A stretch of DNA of 64,000 bases. Source: a virus. Position numbers and translations under genes: made by a program. Below, piece by piece: positions 41,401-48,789 of the stretch (position 1 is the first letter of the stretch; every line of letters starts with the position of its first letter). Under the pieces are notes generated by a model, which saw only the letters and a program-made list of their open reading frames with translations, was not told where the DNA came from and did no database searches. The stretch lies in the IMG/VR virus record IMGVR_UViG_3300032173_000002, positions 1 to 64,000 of that record. One strand, 5' to 3'.

Positions 41401-41733
41401 ATGAGCAAAGCGCAGGAGTTAATTGGTGTTCTTAATGAAACAGGGGAGATGTCATACAGGGATATTGAACCTGGCGGAGAGGATTATGAATGGGCTAAGG
41501 CAATTGAGGGTGCCGTAAGGAGGATAGAGAGCAAAACGGGAGGCAAGCTGAAATTCATCGAGATGAGACCTTTTGACAAGTACCAAGGACCATATGCCAG
41601 TGTTACAATAAATGGAAGGAGAGATCGTATTTGGGATGCCGGTGATCCTGAAAAACCGCTTGCCCTTTACATAGAGGAACTCGGTTTTACTGGAACTGAG
41701 GATGAAGTAGCAGACTATATCAATAGTCTTTAG
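41401..41733 (+). CDS. Tagged small protein (110 aa)
   Basis: ATG 41401 after gggaggctaaaa is chosen over an upstream in-frame start at 41359 because it gives MSKAQELIGVLNETG. The body has WAKAIEGAVRRIESKTGGKL and a strand DGYASVTINGRRDRIW-like segment. No family is recognised. Confidence 0.6.
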   Translation: MSKAQELIGVLNETGEMSYRDIEPGGEDYEWAKAIEGAVRRIESKTGGKLKFIEMRPFDKYQGPYASVTINGRRDRIWDAGDPEKPLALYIEELGFTGTEDEVADYINSL

Positions 41734-41782
41734 TAGTCCTGTATGGGCATGCAAGAAGCTATTAGCAGAGGATTCGGGTGAA

Positions 41783-42184
41783 ATGAATAGGGCCCGACAG
41801 TTTCTCGAATATAACAGTCAAGGCTGGATTGGCGTGGACTTGGATGGTACTCTTGCTCATTACGATTCTGGATATTCTAGTCACTTCATGGTGGGCCCAC
41901 CTATTCCAGCTATGCTGGCGAGAGTGAAGGATTGGCTGGCTCAAGGGAAGGATGTGAGAATCTTTACTGCTCGTGTAGCACCACCTCACTCCGAGGAGGT
42001 GATTGCAAGGCAGAGAGGAATAATTGAAGATTGGTGTTTGGAGCACCTCGGTACTGTCTTGCCTATTACAGCTACCAAGGATTACGAGATGCTGGAGTTA
42101 TGGGATGATCGCTGTGTGACTGTGGAAAAGAACACAGGAAGGTGTTTGACTTTATTGCGAGGAGAAATAGAAGGACTACAATGA
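41783..42184 (+). CDS. Tagged HAD-family phosphatase
   Basis: 133 residues. The N-terminus MNRARQFLEYNSQG is the tag; at once follows WIGVDLDGTLAHY, the HAD motif I (D-x-D-G-T). Motif II and III regions are DVRIFTARVAPPHSEEV (Thr) and WDDRCVTVEKNTG (Asp pair). The compact size is near that of small phage HAD phosphatases acting on nucleotides or sugars. A tag in front of a known enzyme is a key argument that the tag is a targeting module. Confidence 0.8.
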   Translation: MNRARQFLEYNSQGWIGVDLDGTLAHYDSGYSSHFMVGPPIPAMLARVKDWLAQGKDVRIFTARVAPPHSEEVIARQRGIIEDWCLEHLGTVLPITATKDYEMLELWDDRCVTVEKNTGRCLTLLRGEIEGLQ

Positions 42185-42215
42185 GAGAGGGTTTTGAAAT
42201 TAAGGGAGGTCAAAG

Positions 42216-42509
42216 ATGAATAGGTCGCAGAAAGTTATGAAACTTCTTGAAGAAGAACAGGGCGATGCTCCGTTTTTCATTGACAAAACAAGTAAATATG
42301 GCTATAGGCTTGTCTTGAATAATAATCCATCCGGAAGGGCTTATCTCTATCTATACAATCCGGATGGAAAACTTGGGTTGCAAGAACCCTTAGAGACTTA
42401 TTTTCAATGGACACCAAACGGATGGTCTTCTGTATTTTTGGGGCTCGGCAAGTTCAAACCCTTGGAGGAGAAGGATGTCCTGAAAGTGTTCAAGAATTAT
42501 GGCTTTTAA
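42216..42509 (+). CDS. Tagged small protein (97 aa)
   Basis: 97 residues after gggaggtcaaag. Begins MNRSQKVMKLLEEEQGD, then a tyrosine- and asparagine-rich strand domain (YGYRLVLNNNPSGRAYLYLY; YFQWTPNGWSSVFLGLGKFK). The function is unknown. Confidence 0.6.
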   Translation: MNRSQKVMKLLEEEQGDAPFFIDKTSKYGYRLVLNNNPSGRAYLYLYNPDGKLGLQEPLETYFQWTPNGWSSVFLGLGKFKPLEEKDVLKVFKNYGF

Positions 42510-42591
42510 TTCCATGGTAGCCATATTTGTTCATGTCGGATGAAACAGGAAGGTGCTTGACTTTGCCAACTAAATCCCAGGGAGGACTAGA

Positions 42592-42822
42592 ATGAGCATA
42601 GCAAATAGATTTTTGGAGCAATTTATGGAGGGCTATAAGATTAGAGGTTGGATTTATGATGGAGATATTCACTGCGAGGGTTGTGCGTATGATCGGTTTG
42701 GAGTTAGAATTTACGACGAGGAGAATCCTCCAGAGGACAGCGAAGGGAATCCTATAACTCCTTTGTTTGCATCAGATGCAATAGGAGATGAGGTTTGTGG
42801 CGATTGTGGCTCACCGTTATAG
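42592..42822 (+). CDS. Tagged zinc-ribbon protein (76 aa)
   Basis: 76 residues starting MSIANRFLEQFMEGYK. A zinc ribbon is formed by IHCEGCAYD and EVCGDCGSPL. The linker is acidic with prolines. The 3' end overlaps the next gene by 35 bases. Confidence 0.6.
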   Translation: MSIANRFLEQFMEGYKIRGWIYDGDIHCEGCAYDRFGVRIYDEENPPEDSEGNPITPLFASDAIGDEVCGDCGSPL

Positions 42823-43216
42823 TAGCAGATCGGAAGCGAAGTCTAAAGCAGCTATCTTGATACGGGGGATTGAGGAGCTTTATCCTCTTTCAGAAGAGAT
42901 GATTTCGGTAAAAAAGCTAGATGGAAGAACAGAGTATAAGCTGGGTCCTGTAACAGTGATTGTCTGTTACGACGATATTGTTCTTGATTCGGAGGGGACT
43001 CGGCTCTCGCAAGAGACGGGATGGTGGGATTATAGAGGGATAATCTACATCTGGGGGCCTGAGTTAAGTCGTATGCAGAAGCTGGGAATAGGAATTCATG
43101 AGTTTGTGGAGATGGTCTTAGAAAGTAAGTTGAGGATGCCCCATAGCTGGTCTCATTTTGTAAGTAACGTCTTAGAGTTTGTTTTTACTCTGGGGAGATC
43201 AAAACCTGATTGGTAA
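42788..43216 (+). CDS. Possible metal-dependent protein (HEFVE motif)
   Basis: 142 residues by the longest frame; the true start may be a GTG at 42797 or 42806. After a region EAKSKAAILIRGIEELYPLS (tag-like but internal) the C-terminal half contains GIGIHEFVEMVLESK and MPHSWSHFV, with His and Glu spaced as in small zincin-like domains (H-E-x2-E ... H). Activity is a guess from that motif. It overlaps the preceding tagged gene. Confidence 0.5.
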   Translation: MRFVAIVAHRYSSRSEAKSKAAILIRGIEELYPLSEEMISVKKLDGRTEYKLGPVTVIVCYDDIVLDSEGTRLSQETGWWDYRGIIYIWGPELSRMQKLGIGIHEFVEMVLESKLRMPHSWSHFVSNVLEFVFTLGRSKPDW

Positions 43217-43227
43217 GGAGATAAGAG

Positions 43228-43422
43228 ATGAAAAAGATTATCCCAGATACTGCTGAAGAGTTTACTTCCTGGCCAGAAAGCAAAGGAGGGGATGTCCTGG
43301 AGGAAACTCATCAGACTACCCCTTCCGGAAAACCTACAGAGTCAGGCTCTCCAAAGGGCTCCACTCCTGATTGGTTATACAAGAGGGAGATTTCAAGAGC
43401 TCACGGCGATTTAGTGATTTAG
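43228..43422 (+). CDS. Small polar protein (64 aa)
   Basis: 64 residues after aaggagataagag. It is rich in Ser, Thr, Pro, Glu and Gly (TTPSGKPTESGSPKGSTPDW), so it is probably disordered. It lies between the HEFVE protein and the coiled-coil tagged protein. I do not recognise it. Confidence 0.5.
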   Translation: MKKIIPDTAEEFTSWPESKGGDVLEETHQTTPSGKPTESGSPKGSTPDWLYKREISRAHGDLVI

Positions 43423-43437
43423 GAGGGGACATCTACC

Positions 43438-44361
43438 ATGAGAGATGTACTCTATGAAGCGGAGCAGGAGGAGATTGGTCGCATAAGGGATCAGATCGCC
43501 GATCTCCAACAGCGAAAGTCAGATGCTGAGGACGAGGAGGAGAAGGCGAGGATCAATCTGGAGATAGCCCGACTAAAGAAAGACCTGAGTGATTTGAAAG
43601 ATGAGATCAAACCGGAGGAGTTCTCAGGAGGAGGTCGTTATATGAGCAGAGCAAGGTTTGTATTGCGAGAGTTTCATGCTCTGGAACAGCAAGCCATGGA
43701 TGTTGAGGTACAGAAGAAGCTGGACGAGTTTATTTCTCTCTATCGTGAGATGAAGTCTCTGGAAGCAAGAATAGAGGTCCTATCTGCTCGCAGTGATATT
43801 CTCCAGAAGGAGCTTGTTCCCATTATAAAGGAGTCTGCCGAGCAGATGGCTCTAGTGGAGAATGCGACAGTCAAATATAAGACTAGAGCAGTTACATCTC
43901 TTTCTTACAAGACTCTCTTTGAACAGGCCTTGGGTAAGGTGAATAAACAGACTCGTGCCATATTGGAGGACCTGAAAGAAAAGCTCACTTCCTCCTATGT
44001 GAAGGAGTTTCTGGATGTGAAGGCAGAGTCCTGGTTTACGGATTTGGTGGACAAATTTCGTAACTGGATTCGCTCGGTGGTGGAAAAGCTTGGTGTATTG
44101 AAGAGCGCTGTAGCTGAGTTACTTTCTGTGGCACAGCGGGAGCCTTCTGAATCGGAAGCATTTAGATATGGGGATAAGATTAGGTCTGCGGTAGACAAGG
44201 CTGTAACCCTCTTTCATAACAAGGGTAGCATTACGAAGGATGATGTGGTTTCTGTTTTGATAAAAGTCCTTGGCAGGATGGGGTGGGTGGCAGAAGATGT
44301 AGAGGAGGTAGTAGATCAGTTGAGGTCTGCTCATGGTATTAGAGTGAAGGAGAGCAGGTGA
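43438..44361 (+). CDS. Coiled-coil protein with internal tagged start
   Basis: 307 residues. The first 68 are a charged coiled coil (EEIGRIRDQIADLQQRKSDA). At residue 69 (base 43642) an ATG follows ggaggaggtcgttat and reads MSRARFVLREFHALEQQAMD, a perfect tag in the same frame. The downstream part is a long helical protein (LDEFISLYREMKSLEARIEV). Either a tagged 239-residue protein was fused to an upstream coil, or two products are made from nested starts, as with lambda C/Nu3. Confidence 0.65.
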   Translation: MRDVLYEAEQEEIGRIRDQIADLQQRKSDAEDEEEKARINLEIARLKKDLSDLKDEIKPEEFSGGGRYMSRARFVLREFHALEQQAMDVEVQKKLDEFISLYREMKSLEARIEVLSARSDILQKELVPIIKESAEQMALVENATVKYKTRAVTSLSYKTLFEQALGKVNKQTRAILEDLKEKLTSSYVKEFLDVKAESWFTDLVDKFRNWIRSVVEKLGVLKSAVAELLSVAQREPSESEAFRYGDKIRSAVDKAVTLFHNKGSITKDDVVSVLIKVLGRMGWVAEDVEEVVDQLRSAHGIRVKESR

Positions 44362-45086
44362 GATTCCATTCTGATTGTGATAAACGACTCTTCCTCTTAG
44401 AAGTGGGGAGAGTCGATTTACTGGATAAAGTGAAGGGCGATTCCTGGGAACCCTCCTCTGACTTGGTGGAGCTTTTTATCAAGGGTCGGCAATCCTTGAT
44501 TCCTAAACTGAAGGACTTCCGCAGGTCACAAGCCACAAAGTCAGCATGGAGGCACCACCGACCTGCCTTCTTAAAGGGGATTCGTACCTTTCATAGGTCA
44601 ACAGCGGGAAAGCGGTTCCACCGAACATTAGGCAGGTGGTTAGCCACTCGTCTTCAAGATAGGGATAAGTTTGGTTCTATCTACTCTTTGCGAAATGAGT
44701 CCCTGGAGCAGAGAGTGGATTTGCTTAGGGCTATTACTTCCATTATGAACTATGCTTTTCAAGAGTTGGAGTTCTATCACGATCTTTATGAGGAGCTGGA
44801 TTACTGGGAATTTTTGGAAGAGCTTTTCCCCATTGCTGAATCCATAGAGAGGAAGCTGTTTTCTGGGGAGGATGAGTTGACTGAGGAAGAGATAGATGTG
44901 CTTGCAAGAATGGTAGAGGATGATGAGATAGTAGCTTCTGTCGCAGAGGCCATAGGGAGAAGCAGGGAGGATGTCTGGAATAGGCTAAGAGAAGTTAGGT
45001 CAAAGAGCGAATCGGATGAGGAGATCGGGTGGGGACTGAGATTATTTCAGGAAATGTTATCTCTGACGGAGGTCAAGAATGACTAG
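44358..45086 (+). CDS. Helical protein (242 aa)
   Basis: GTG 44358 overlaps the previous stop by four bases. The protein is helical and basic in the first third (FRRSQATKSAWRHHRPAFLK), then acidic (ESIERKLFSGEDELTEEEID). No catalytic motif is seen. A structural or assembly role is suggested by its place between tagged proteins and the capsid genes. Confidence 0.55.
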   Translation: MRFHSDCDKRLFLLEVGRVDLLDKVKGDSWEPSSDLVELFIKGRQSLIPKLKDFRRSQATKSAWRHHRPAFLKGIRTFHRSTAGKRFHRTLGRWLATRLQDRDKFGSIYSLRNESLEQRVDLLRAITSIMNYAFQELEFYHDLYEELDYWEFLEELFPIAESIERKLFSGEDELTEEEIDVLARMVEDDEIVASVAEAIGRSREDVWNRLREVRSKSESDEEIGWGLRLFQEMLSLTEVKND

Positions 45087-45105
45087 GAAAGGAGGGAGTT
45101 GAGGG

Positions 45106-45696
45106 ATGAGTAAGCTAAGGTCGGGAAGAATTACGGAGGAACTGGGGACTCTCTGGGTAGCCCCAGGGATGGGAGCTACTGTAGATGAACTACTGGCCAG
45201 TTTGCAAGGTGCGCAACATTTGGCTGGCTGGGAGGCTGCTGCGGCAAACTTACTCAGACTGAAAAATGAGAGGGGTGAGGATTGGAGGACGAACTTGGCA
45301 CTGATGACGGGGTGGCCTCTTCAAGAGTATGATATGGCTCGCATGGCTTCTGCTGCTGTTGAGTCCAAGAGGAAGCCAGTTTCTGCCAGCAGCTTTATAG
45401 CTGAGTTTCGGTGTTTAGAAGGAGAAGAGGATGAGGAGCAAGTAAGAGAATATGAAAAAAGGAAGAAGCTTGAAACTCGTACAGCAGAGGACGGTAGTCT
45501 TCTGGTCAAGATTGGGGAAGACAGGTGGCAGAAGCTCCCCAGAGGCTGGACTGAGGATAGCCTACGAAAGTTTTGGAAGAGCTTGACTGGGGATCGTAAG
45601 CACAAGATCACTGCTTGTATGAAGAAGATGGCGGGGATCATTGATGATCCAGGGGCATTCTGTGGTGGTCTCGCTTCTCGACTGGGGGAAAGATAA
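45106..45696 (+). CDS. Head-region protein (196 aa)
   Basis: 196 residues after gaaaggagg. The C-terminal 60 residues (LRKFWKSLTGDRKHKITACM; DDPGAFCGGLASRL) form a short helical motif I have seen at the ends of other phage proteins near capsid genes. The N-terminal part (ATVDELLASLQGAQHLAGWE) is unassigned. It overlaps the next gene by one base. Confidence 0.55.
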   Translation: MSKLRSGRITEELGTLWVAPGMGATVDELLASLQGAQHLAGWEAAAANLLRLKNERGEDWRTNLALMTGWPLQEYDMARMASAAVESKRKPVSASSFIAEFRCLEGEEDEEQVREYEKRKKLETRTAEDGSLLVKIGEDRWQKLPRGWTEDSLRKFWKSLTGDRKHKITACMKKMAGIIDDPGAFCGGLASRLGER

Positions 45697-45956
45697 TGTG
45701 GACAGGGACAGCAGCACAGTATATTCTTCCATTTCATGAATCCGTTCGTGAATCCGTTCTTGATGGGGTGGACAGGCTGATAGCTGATCACGGACTGGGG
45801 GATGTGTTATCGGCATTGGTCCAGACTTGTGAGAACCGTTACAGCAAGGCATCTCTAAATGGGTGGTCTGATAGAGCCCAATTCTGGAAACGATTGAGGG
45901 ACAGGCTAATTCCATTGGCTACGGAGGTATTACAGGATGAGGGGACTGCCCCATGA
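45696..45956 (+). CDS. Small helical protein (86 aa)
   Basis: 86 residues, helical (YILPFHESVRESVLDGVDRL; WSDRAQFWKRLRDRLIPLAT). It overlaps neighbours on both sides by one to four bases, supporting coupled translation. The function is unknown. Confidence 0.55.
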   Translation: MWTGTAAQYILPFHESVRESVLDGVDRLIADHGLGDVLSALVQTCENRYSKASLNGWSDRAQFWKRLRDRLIPLATEVLQDEGTAP

Positions 45957-46027
45957 TCTCTGCTAAGAGTTTTCTCAAGGGACAGAAGTACGATGTTAAA
46001 ACTGGAAAGAAGTTGGAGGGGCAATGA
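45953..46027 (+). CDS. Tag-like mini-ORF (24 aa)
   Basis: ATG 45953 to TGA 46025-46027 encodes MISAKSFLKGQKYDVKTGKK and a few more residues. The start (M-I-S-A-K-S-F-L-K) is a tag variant. It overlaps the start of the next tagged gene by four bases, so it may act in coupling or be a free tag peptide. Confidence 0.35.
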   Translation: MISAKSFLKGQKYDVKTGKKLEGQ

Positions 46028-46845
46028 GGAGTGCAAGTGAAGTAATTAGACTATGGGAAGATGCTGATGAGGATTCTTCCCAGCAAAGTGTTTCTAATCT
46101 GGGTGCTATTCCTAATCCTGCGGCAGGAGTAGTGACTATCCAGCATCCAAATCGAATTCGCAGGAGATTCAAGAAAACAAAGTGGCCTTGGGGCTACGAA
46201 GACAGGGAGGACAGAAAAATGTCGAGGGCTAAGGATTTCCTGGGCATATTTGAGCAGGATGAGCCGGCTGTAATGGATGTTACGCCTGGGGAAGTAGAGA
46301 CTTCAGTAGAGGAGAAACCGATTGACAAAGAGGAGCTTCTCACTAAGATCTCATCTATGAAGGATCTTATTGATGGGTCTATGGACACTTGTATAGCTAC
46401 CATCAAGAGAGCAGAGACGGATGACGAGATTAAGATGGCGTCTTCTGTACTCCGGGCAACCCTGAGTGGGGTTGTGAGTGGTTTTCAGGAGGGGCGTAAC
46501 AAGCCAAAGGTGAGGAAGCGGGAAGTTCGAGAGCAGGCCTGGCTAGACACGGGAGAAGTAGACTTATGTGCTAACTATGATCCGGATGAGGCTTCTTGCA
46601 AGTCCGGCTGCTCAAGTGAAGTGGTAGTGGCAGGCGATGTGTGTCCTTACATACAGGACCAATCTGTGTGTGACTGCTATTTGGCGGAGTCGGGTGAGTC
46701 GCAAAAGAAAGTCCGGGAGCAATTTGATTGTGGTAACTTAATTGAGGGTGAAATATGCGAAACAGGATGTCCAACAGAAGGGGTAGATAAGGGTAGCAAG
46801 TGTCCATTTTTAGGTAGTCAAATGGGCTGTGGCTGTTATCAATAG
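46024..46845 (+). CDS. Double-tagged protein with two six-cysteine modules
   Basis: 273 residues. Tag 1: MRSASEVIRLWEDADED at the start. Tag 2: MSRAKDFLGIFEQDEPA at residue 66 (base 46219), in frame and preceded by gggaggacag, so a second start is likely. Then a helical region, and two tandem Cys modules near the C-terminus: LCANYDP ... SCKSGC ... VCPYI ... VCDCY and FDCGNL ... ICETGC ... KCPFL ... GCGCY. The linker between tags is basic. It looks like a short tagged ORF fused to a longer tagged gene. Confidence 0.7.
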   Translation: MRSASEVIRLWEDADEDSSQQSVSNLGAIPNPAAGVVTIQHPNRIRRRFKKTKWPWGYEDREDRKMSRAKDFLGIFEQDEPAVMDVTPGEVETSVEEKPIDKEELLTKISSMKDLIDGSMDTCIATIKRAETDDEIKMASSVLRATLSGVVSGFQEGRNKPKVRKREVREQAWLDTGEVDLCANYDPDEASCKSGCSSEVVVAGDVCPYIQDQSVCDCYLAESGESQKKVREQFDCGNLIEGEICETGCPTEGVDKGSKCPFLGSQMGCGCYQ

Positions 46846-46854
46846 GAGCTTGAA

Positions 46855-47085
46855 ATGACTAAAGCAGCTAATCTGATCCGCGAGCTTTCTGAAGAGGAAG
46901 CTCCTCGCTGCGTCAATTTGGGGAGTGATCAGCAATGTGTCACAGGCTGTATGGTCCGTGAGGAGGGGATAGTTCCCCAGGGTGCACCTTGTCCCCACTT
47001 GGATTCATTCACTGTATGTCCGTGCTATCAGGCTTCCAGACCTTACAGGAAGCCCTGGGAAGGGAAGACGAAGAAAGGCCCATGA
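46855..47085 (+). CDS. Tagged six-cysteine-module protein (76 aa)
   Basis: 76 residues: tag MTKAANLIRELSEEEAP, then one Cys module (RCVNLGSDQQCVTGC, PCPHLD, VCPCYQ; spacing C-x8-C-x3-C-x13-C-x8-C-x-C), then a basic tail. It is the minimal form of the tag-plus-module architecture. The stop overlaps the next tagged start. Confidence 0.7.
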   Translation: MTKAANLIRELSEEEAPRCVNLGSDQQCVTGCMVREEGIVPQGAPCPHLDSFTVCPCYQASRPYRKPWEGKTKKGP

Positions 47086-47330
47086 ACATAGTTTCGAGGG
47101 CTCGGCGAGTCCAAGATGCGCTTGGAGAACCCCTTAGCGAAGGAGACTCTACAGTTCTCTACTTTACAAGAGTTTTTGTAGGTGGCCCTTTTGCTGGAGT
47201 GGCTATGAATGACTATAAGCTTTTCTCCTCCGCCAAGGAAGCAATCGAGTGGGCTAAGAAAGGCAAGGAGGGAATTGAAAATTGGAAAGTGATCAAGGCT
47301 TCTTTCCAGAAGTATTGGAGGGACAGGTAA
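47082..47330 (+). CDS. Tagged small protein (82 aa)
   Basis: Start at ATG 47082, overlapping the upstream TGA; the frame extends further upstream but lacks a site. It begins MNIVSRARRVQDALGEPLSE, a tag variant shifted by two residues (S-R-A-R-R-V). The body has a strand part (LYFTRVFVGGPFAGVAMNDY) and a helix (AKEAIEWAKKGKEGIENW). No family is recognised. Confidence 0.55.
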   Translation: MNIVSRARRVQDALGEPLSEGDSTVLYFTRVFVGGPFAGVAMNDYKLFSSAKEAIEWAKKGKEGIENWKVIKASFQKYWRDR

Positions 47331-47331
47331 G

Positions 47332-47703
47332 ATGGGTTTGGCCAGAGATGTTTTGAAACTGGTGGAAGAGATAGAGAAGGGGGGATCGCTGAGGTTTAAG
47401 AGGACCCTTAAATCTGGCTCTTGGTTAAGGCCAGGAAGCTTTGCGCCTCACAGGTCGAAGTGGGGTATTTATTCGAAGGACGGAAAGATTTTGGGTATTC
47501 TTCAGCATGGGGGTGGAAACAATGGCTGGTGCGTATTGGATGCTGTGACTAGGAAACCCGTGACTAATAGTGATCAGCTATTGAATTTTAGACAGGCCTG
47601 GGATGCGGCCAAGGGAATTTTTTCAGGAGCGCCAATCTCCCAGGAGACTGGTGGGGCTGTATTGCCCTCCTCTGAATCTTTGATTCTTAGGAGAATGAGG
47701 TGA
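47332..47703 (+). CDS. Tagged protein (123 aa)
   Basis: ATG 47332 starts two bases after the previous stop. Tag: MGLARDVLKLVEEIEKGG, sharing an identical DNA block (aaactggtggaagagata) with the tag at 48130. The body is strand-rich (SKWGIYSKDGKILGILQHGG). The function is unknown. Confidence 0.6.
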   Translation: MGLARDVLKLVEEIEKGGSLRFKRTLKSGSWLRPGSFAPHRSKWGIYSKDGKILGILQHGGGNNGWCVLDAVTRKPVTNSDQLLNFRQAWDAAKGIFSGAPISQETGGAVLPSSESLILRRMR

Positions 47704-47707
47704 GCAG

Positions 47708-47980
47708 TTGAAAGGGAATAATGTTGCTCTGGACTACTTGTATTCTTTAGCTACTCACAGACCTGCTTCTTGGGATTTCATAGACTCCACTGACTTTAGT
47801 TTACTCCCTTCCTGGGTCAGGTCTTATCTGGAGGGATTGGAGGTCCGCGAAGTAAGTGGTAATCCGGAGTCTACAGGAGAGGATTGTCTGTTACGGAGGG
47901 AGGGACAATTGTTCTGGGTAAGTATAGGTGCTCGTTATTTGAGAATTGAGAATTTTGTAGCAAAGGGAGGTGACTTATGA
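47708..47980 (+). CDS. Hypothetical protein (90 aa)
   Basis: TTG 47708 start. 90 residues, with VALDYLYSLATHRPASWDFI and SWVRSYLEGLEVREVSGNPE. No tag and no known family. It overlaps the next gene by four bases. Confidence 0.5.
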   Translation: MKGNNVALDYLYSLATHRPASWDFIDSTDFSLLPSWVRSYLEGLEVREVSGNPESTGEDCLLRREGQLFWVSIGARYLRIENFVAKGGDL

Positions 47981-48186
47981 AATATGGAGTGTGGTGGATA
48001 GATGCTGATCAGAAAGAGCAGAAGGAGTATTTCGACACTGAGGATGCAAGGATGGCGAAGGTCAAGGAGTTGATGGCCACTAACTTGCCCTGGAAGCTGA
48101 TACCGGAGCATAGGGTTGCGGGATCAAGCATGACAACAGCTAAGGATGTCCTTAAACTGGTGGAAGAGATAGGCTCAAGAGGCTAA
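47977..48186 (+). CDS. Small protein with a terminal tag segment
   Basis: 69 residues, beginning MKYGVWWIDADQKEQKEYFD. Its last 18 residues read MTTAKDVLKLVEEIGSRG, a full tag starting at an in-frame ATG (48130). So either a tag lies at the C-terminus of this protein or a separate 18-residue tag peptide is made. This is where the run of tagged genes stops, before the capsid genes. Confidence 0.55.
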   Translation: MKYGVWWIDADQKEQKEYFDTEDARMAKVKELMATNLPWKLIPEHRVAGSSMTTAKDVLKLVEEIGSRG

Positions 48187-48215
48187 ACAACTATAACAGA
48201 AGGAGGTAACAAACA

Positions 48216-48749
48216 ATGGCATATCGAATCATACCTACCGATCCAACAAAGACGCTGTTTATCAAGACTAACGATGGGGAAATCTACCATACTTTCGCTA
48301 GTGGATCTACGCCGTATTGGATTGTCGTGTCCAATTCGGTGTACGATGAGATTGACGACAGTGTAGAGCGATTGAAAGAATCTGGAGCGCTGAGTGTTAG
48401 TGTAGTCCAGGATTTCTCCCCCATAAAAGACCCAGTTAGGGTGGTTGCGACTAGCAACATTACTCTGGCTAATCAGCAGACAATTGATGGTGTTGCTGTT
48501 GTTGCAGGGGACAGAGTGCTGGCTGCGGGACAGACTGATGCTAAGACCAAAGGTATTTATGATGTAGCTTCTGGGGCAAACTGGACTCGCTCCGGTGATT
48601 TTGATGCTTCCTACAAGATTCAGGGTGGGGTTCTGATCCCGGTAGCTGAGGGAACAGCTAATCATGATACCATCTGGATCTTGACGACAGACGACCCGAT
48701 TATTTTGGGAACTACCAGTCTTACCTTTGAAGCTTACGCCTCCCTGTAA
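48216..48749 (+). CDS. Head decoration/fibre-domain protein
   Basis: 177 residues after aaggaggtaac. Residues about 70-177 match a domain common in phage fibres and decoration proteins: PVRVVATSNITLANQQTIDG, VVAGDRVLAAGQTD, and a GTTSLTFEAY ending. The N-terminal 60 residues (TLFIKTNDGEIYHTFASGST) are a separate small domain. Its place directly before the protease and capsid genes suggests a capsid surface protein. Confidence 0.6.
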   Translation: MAYRIIPTDPTKTLFIKTNDGEIYHTFASGSTPYWIVVSNSVYDEIDDSVERLKESGALSVSVVQDFSPIKDPVRVVATSNITLANQQTIDGVAVVAGDRVLAAGQTDAKTKGIYDVASGANWTRSGDFDASYKIQGGVLIPVAEGTANHDTIWILTTDDPIILGTTSLTFEAYASL

Positions 48750-48789
48750 GGTGACTATATTGTGATGCCCTGCGAAGGGAGGTGATAGA

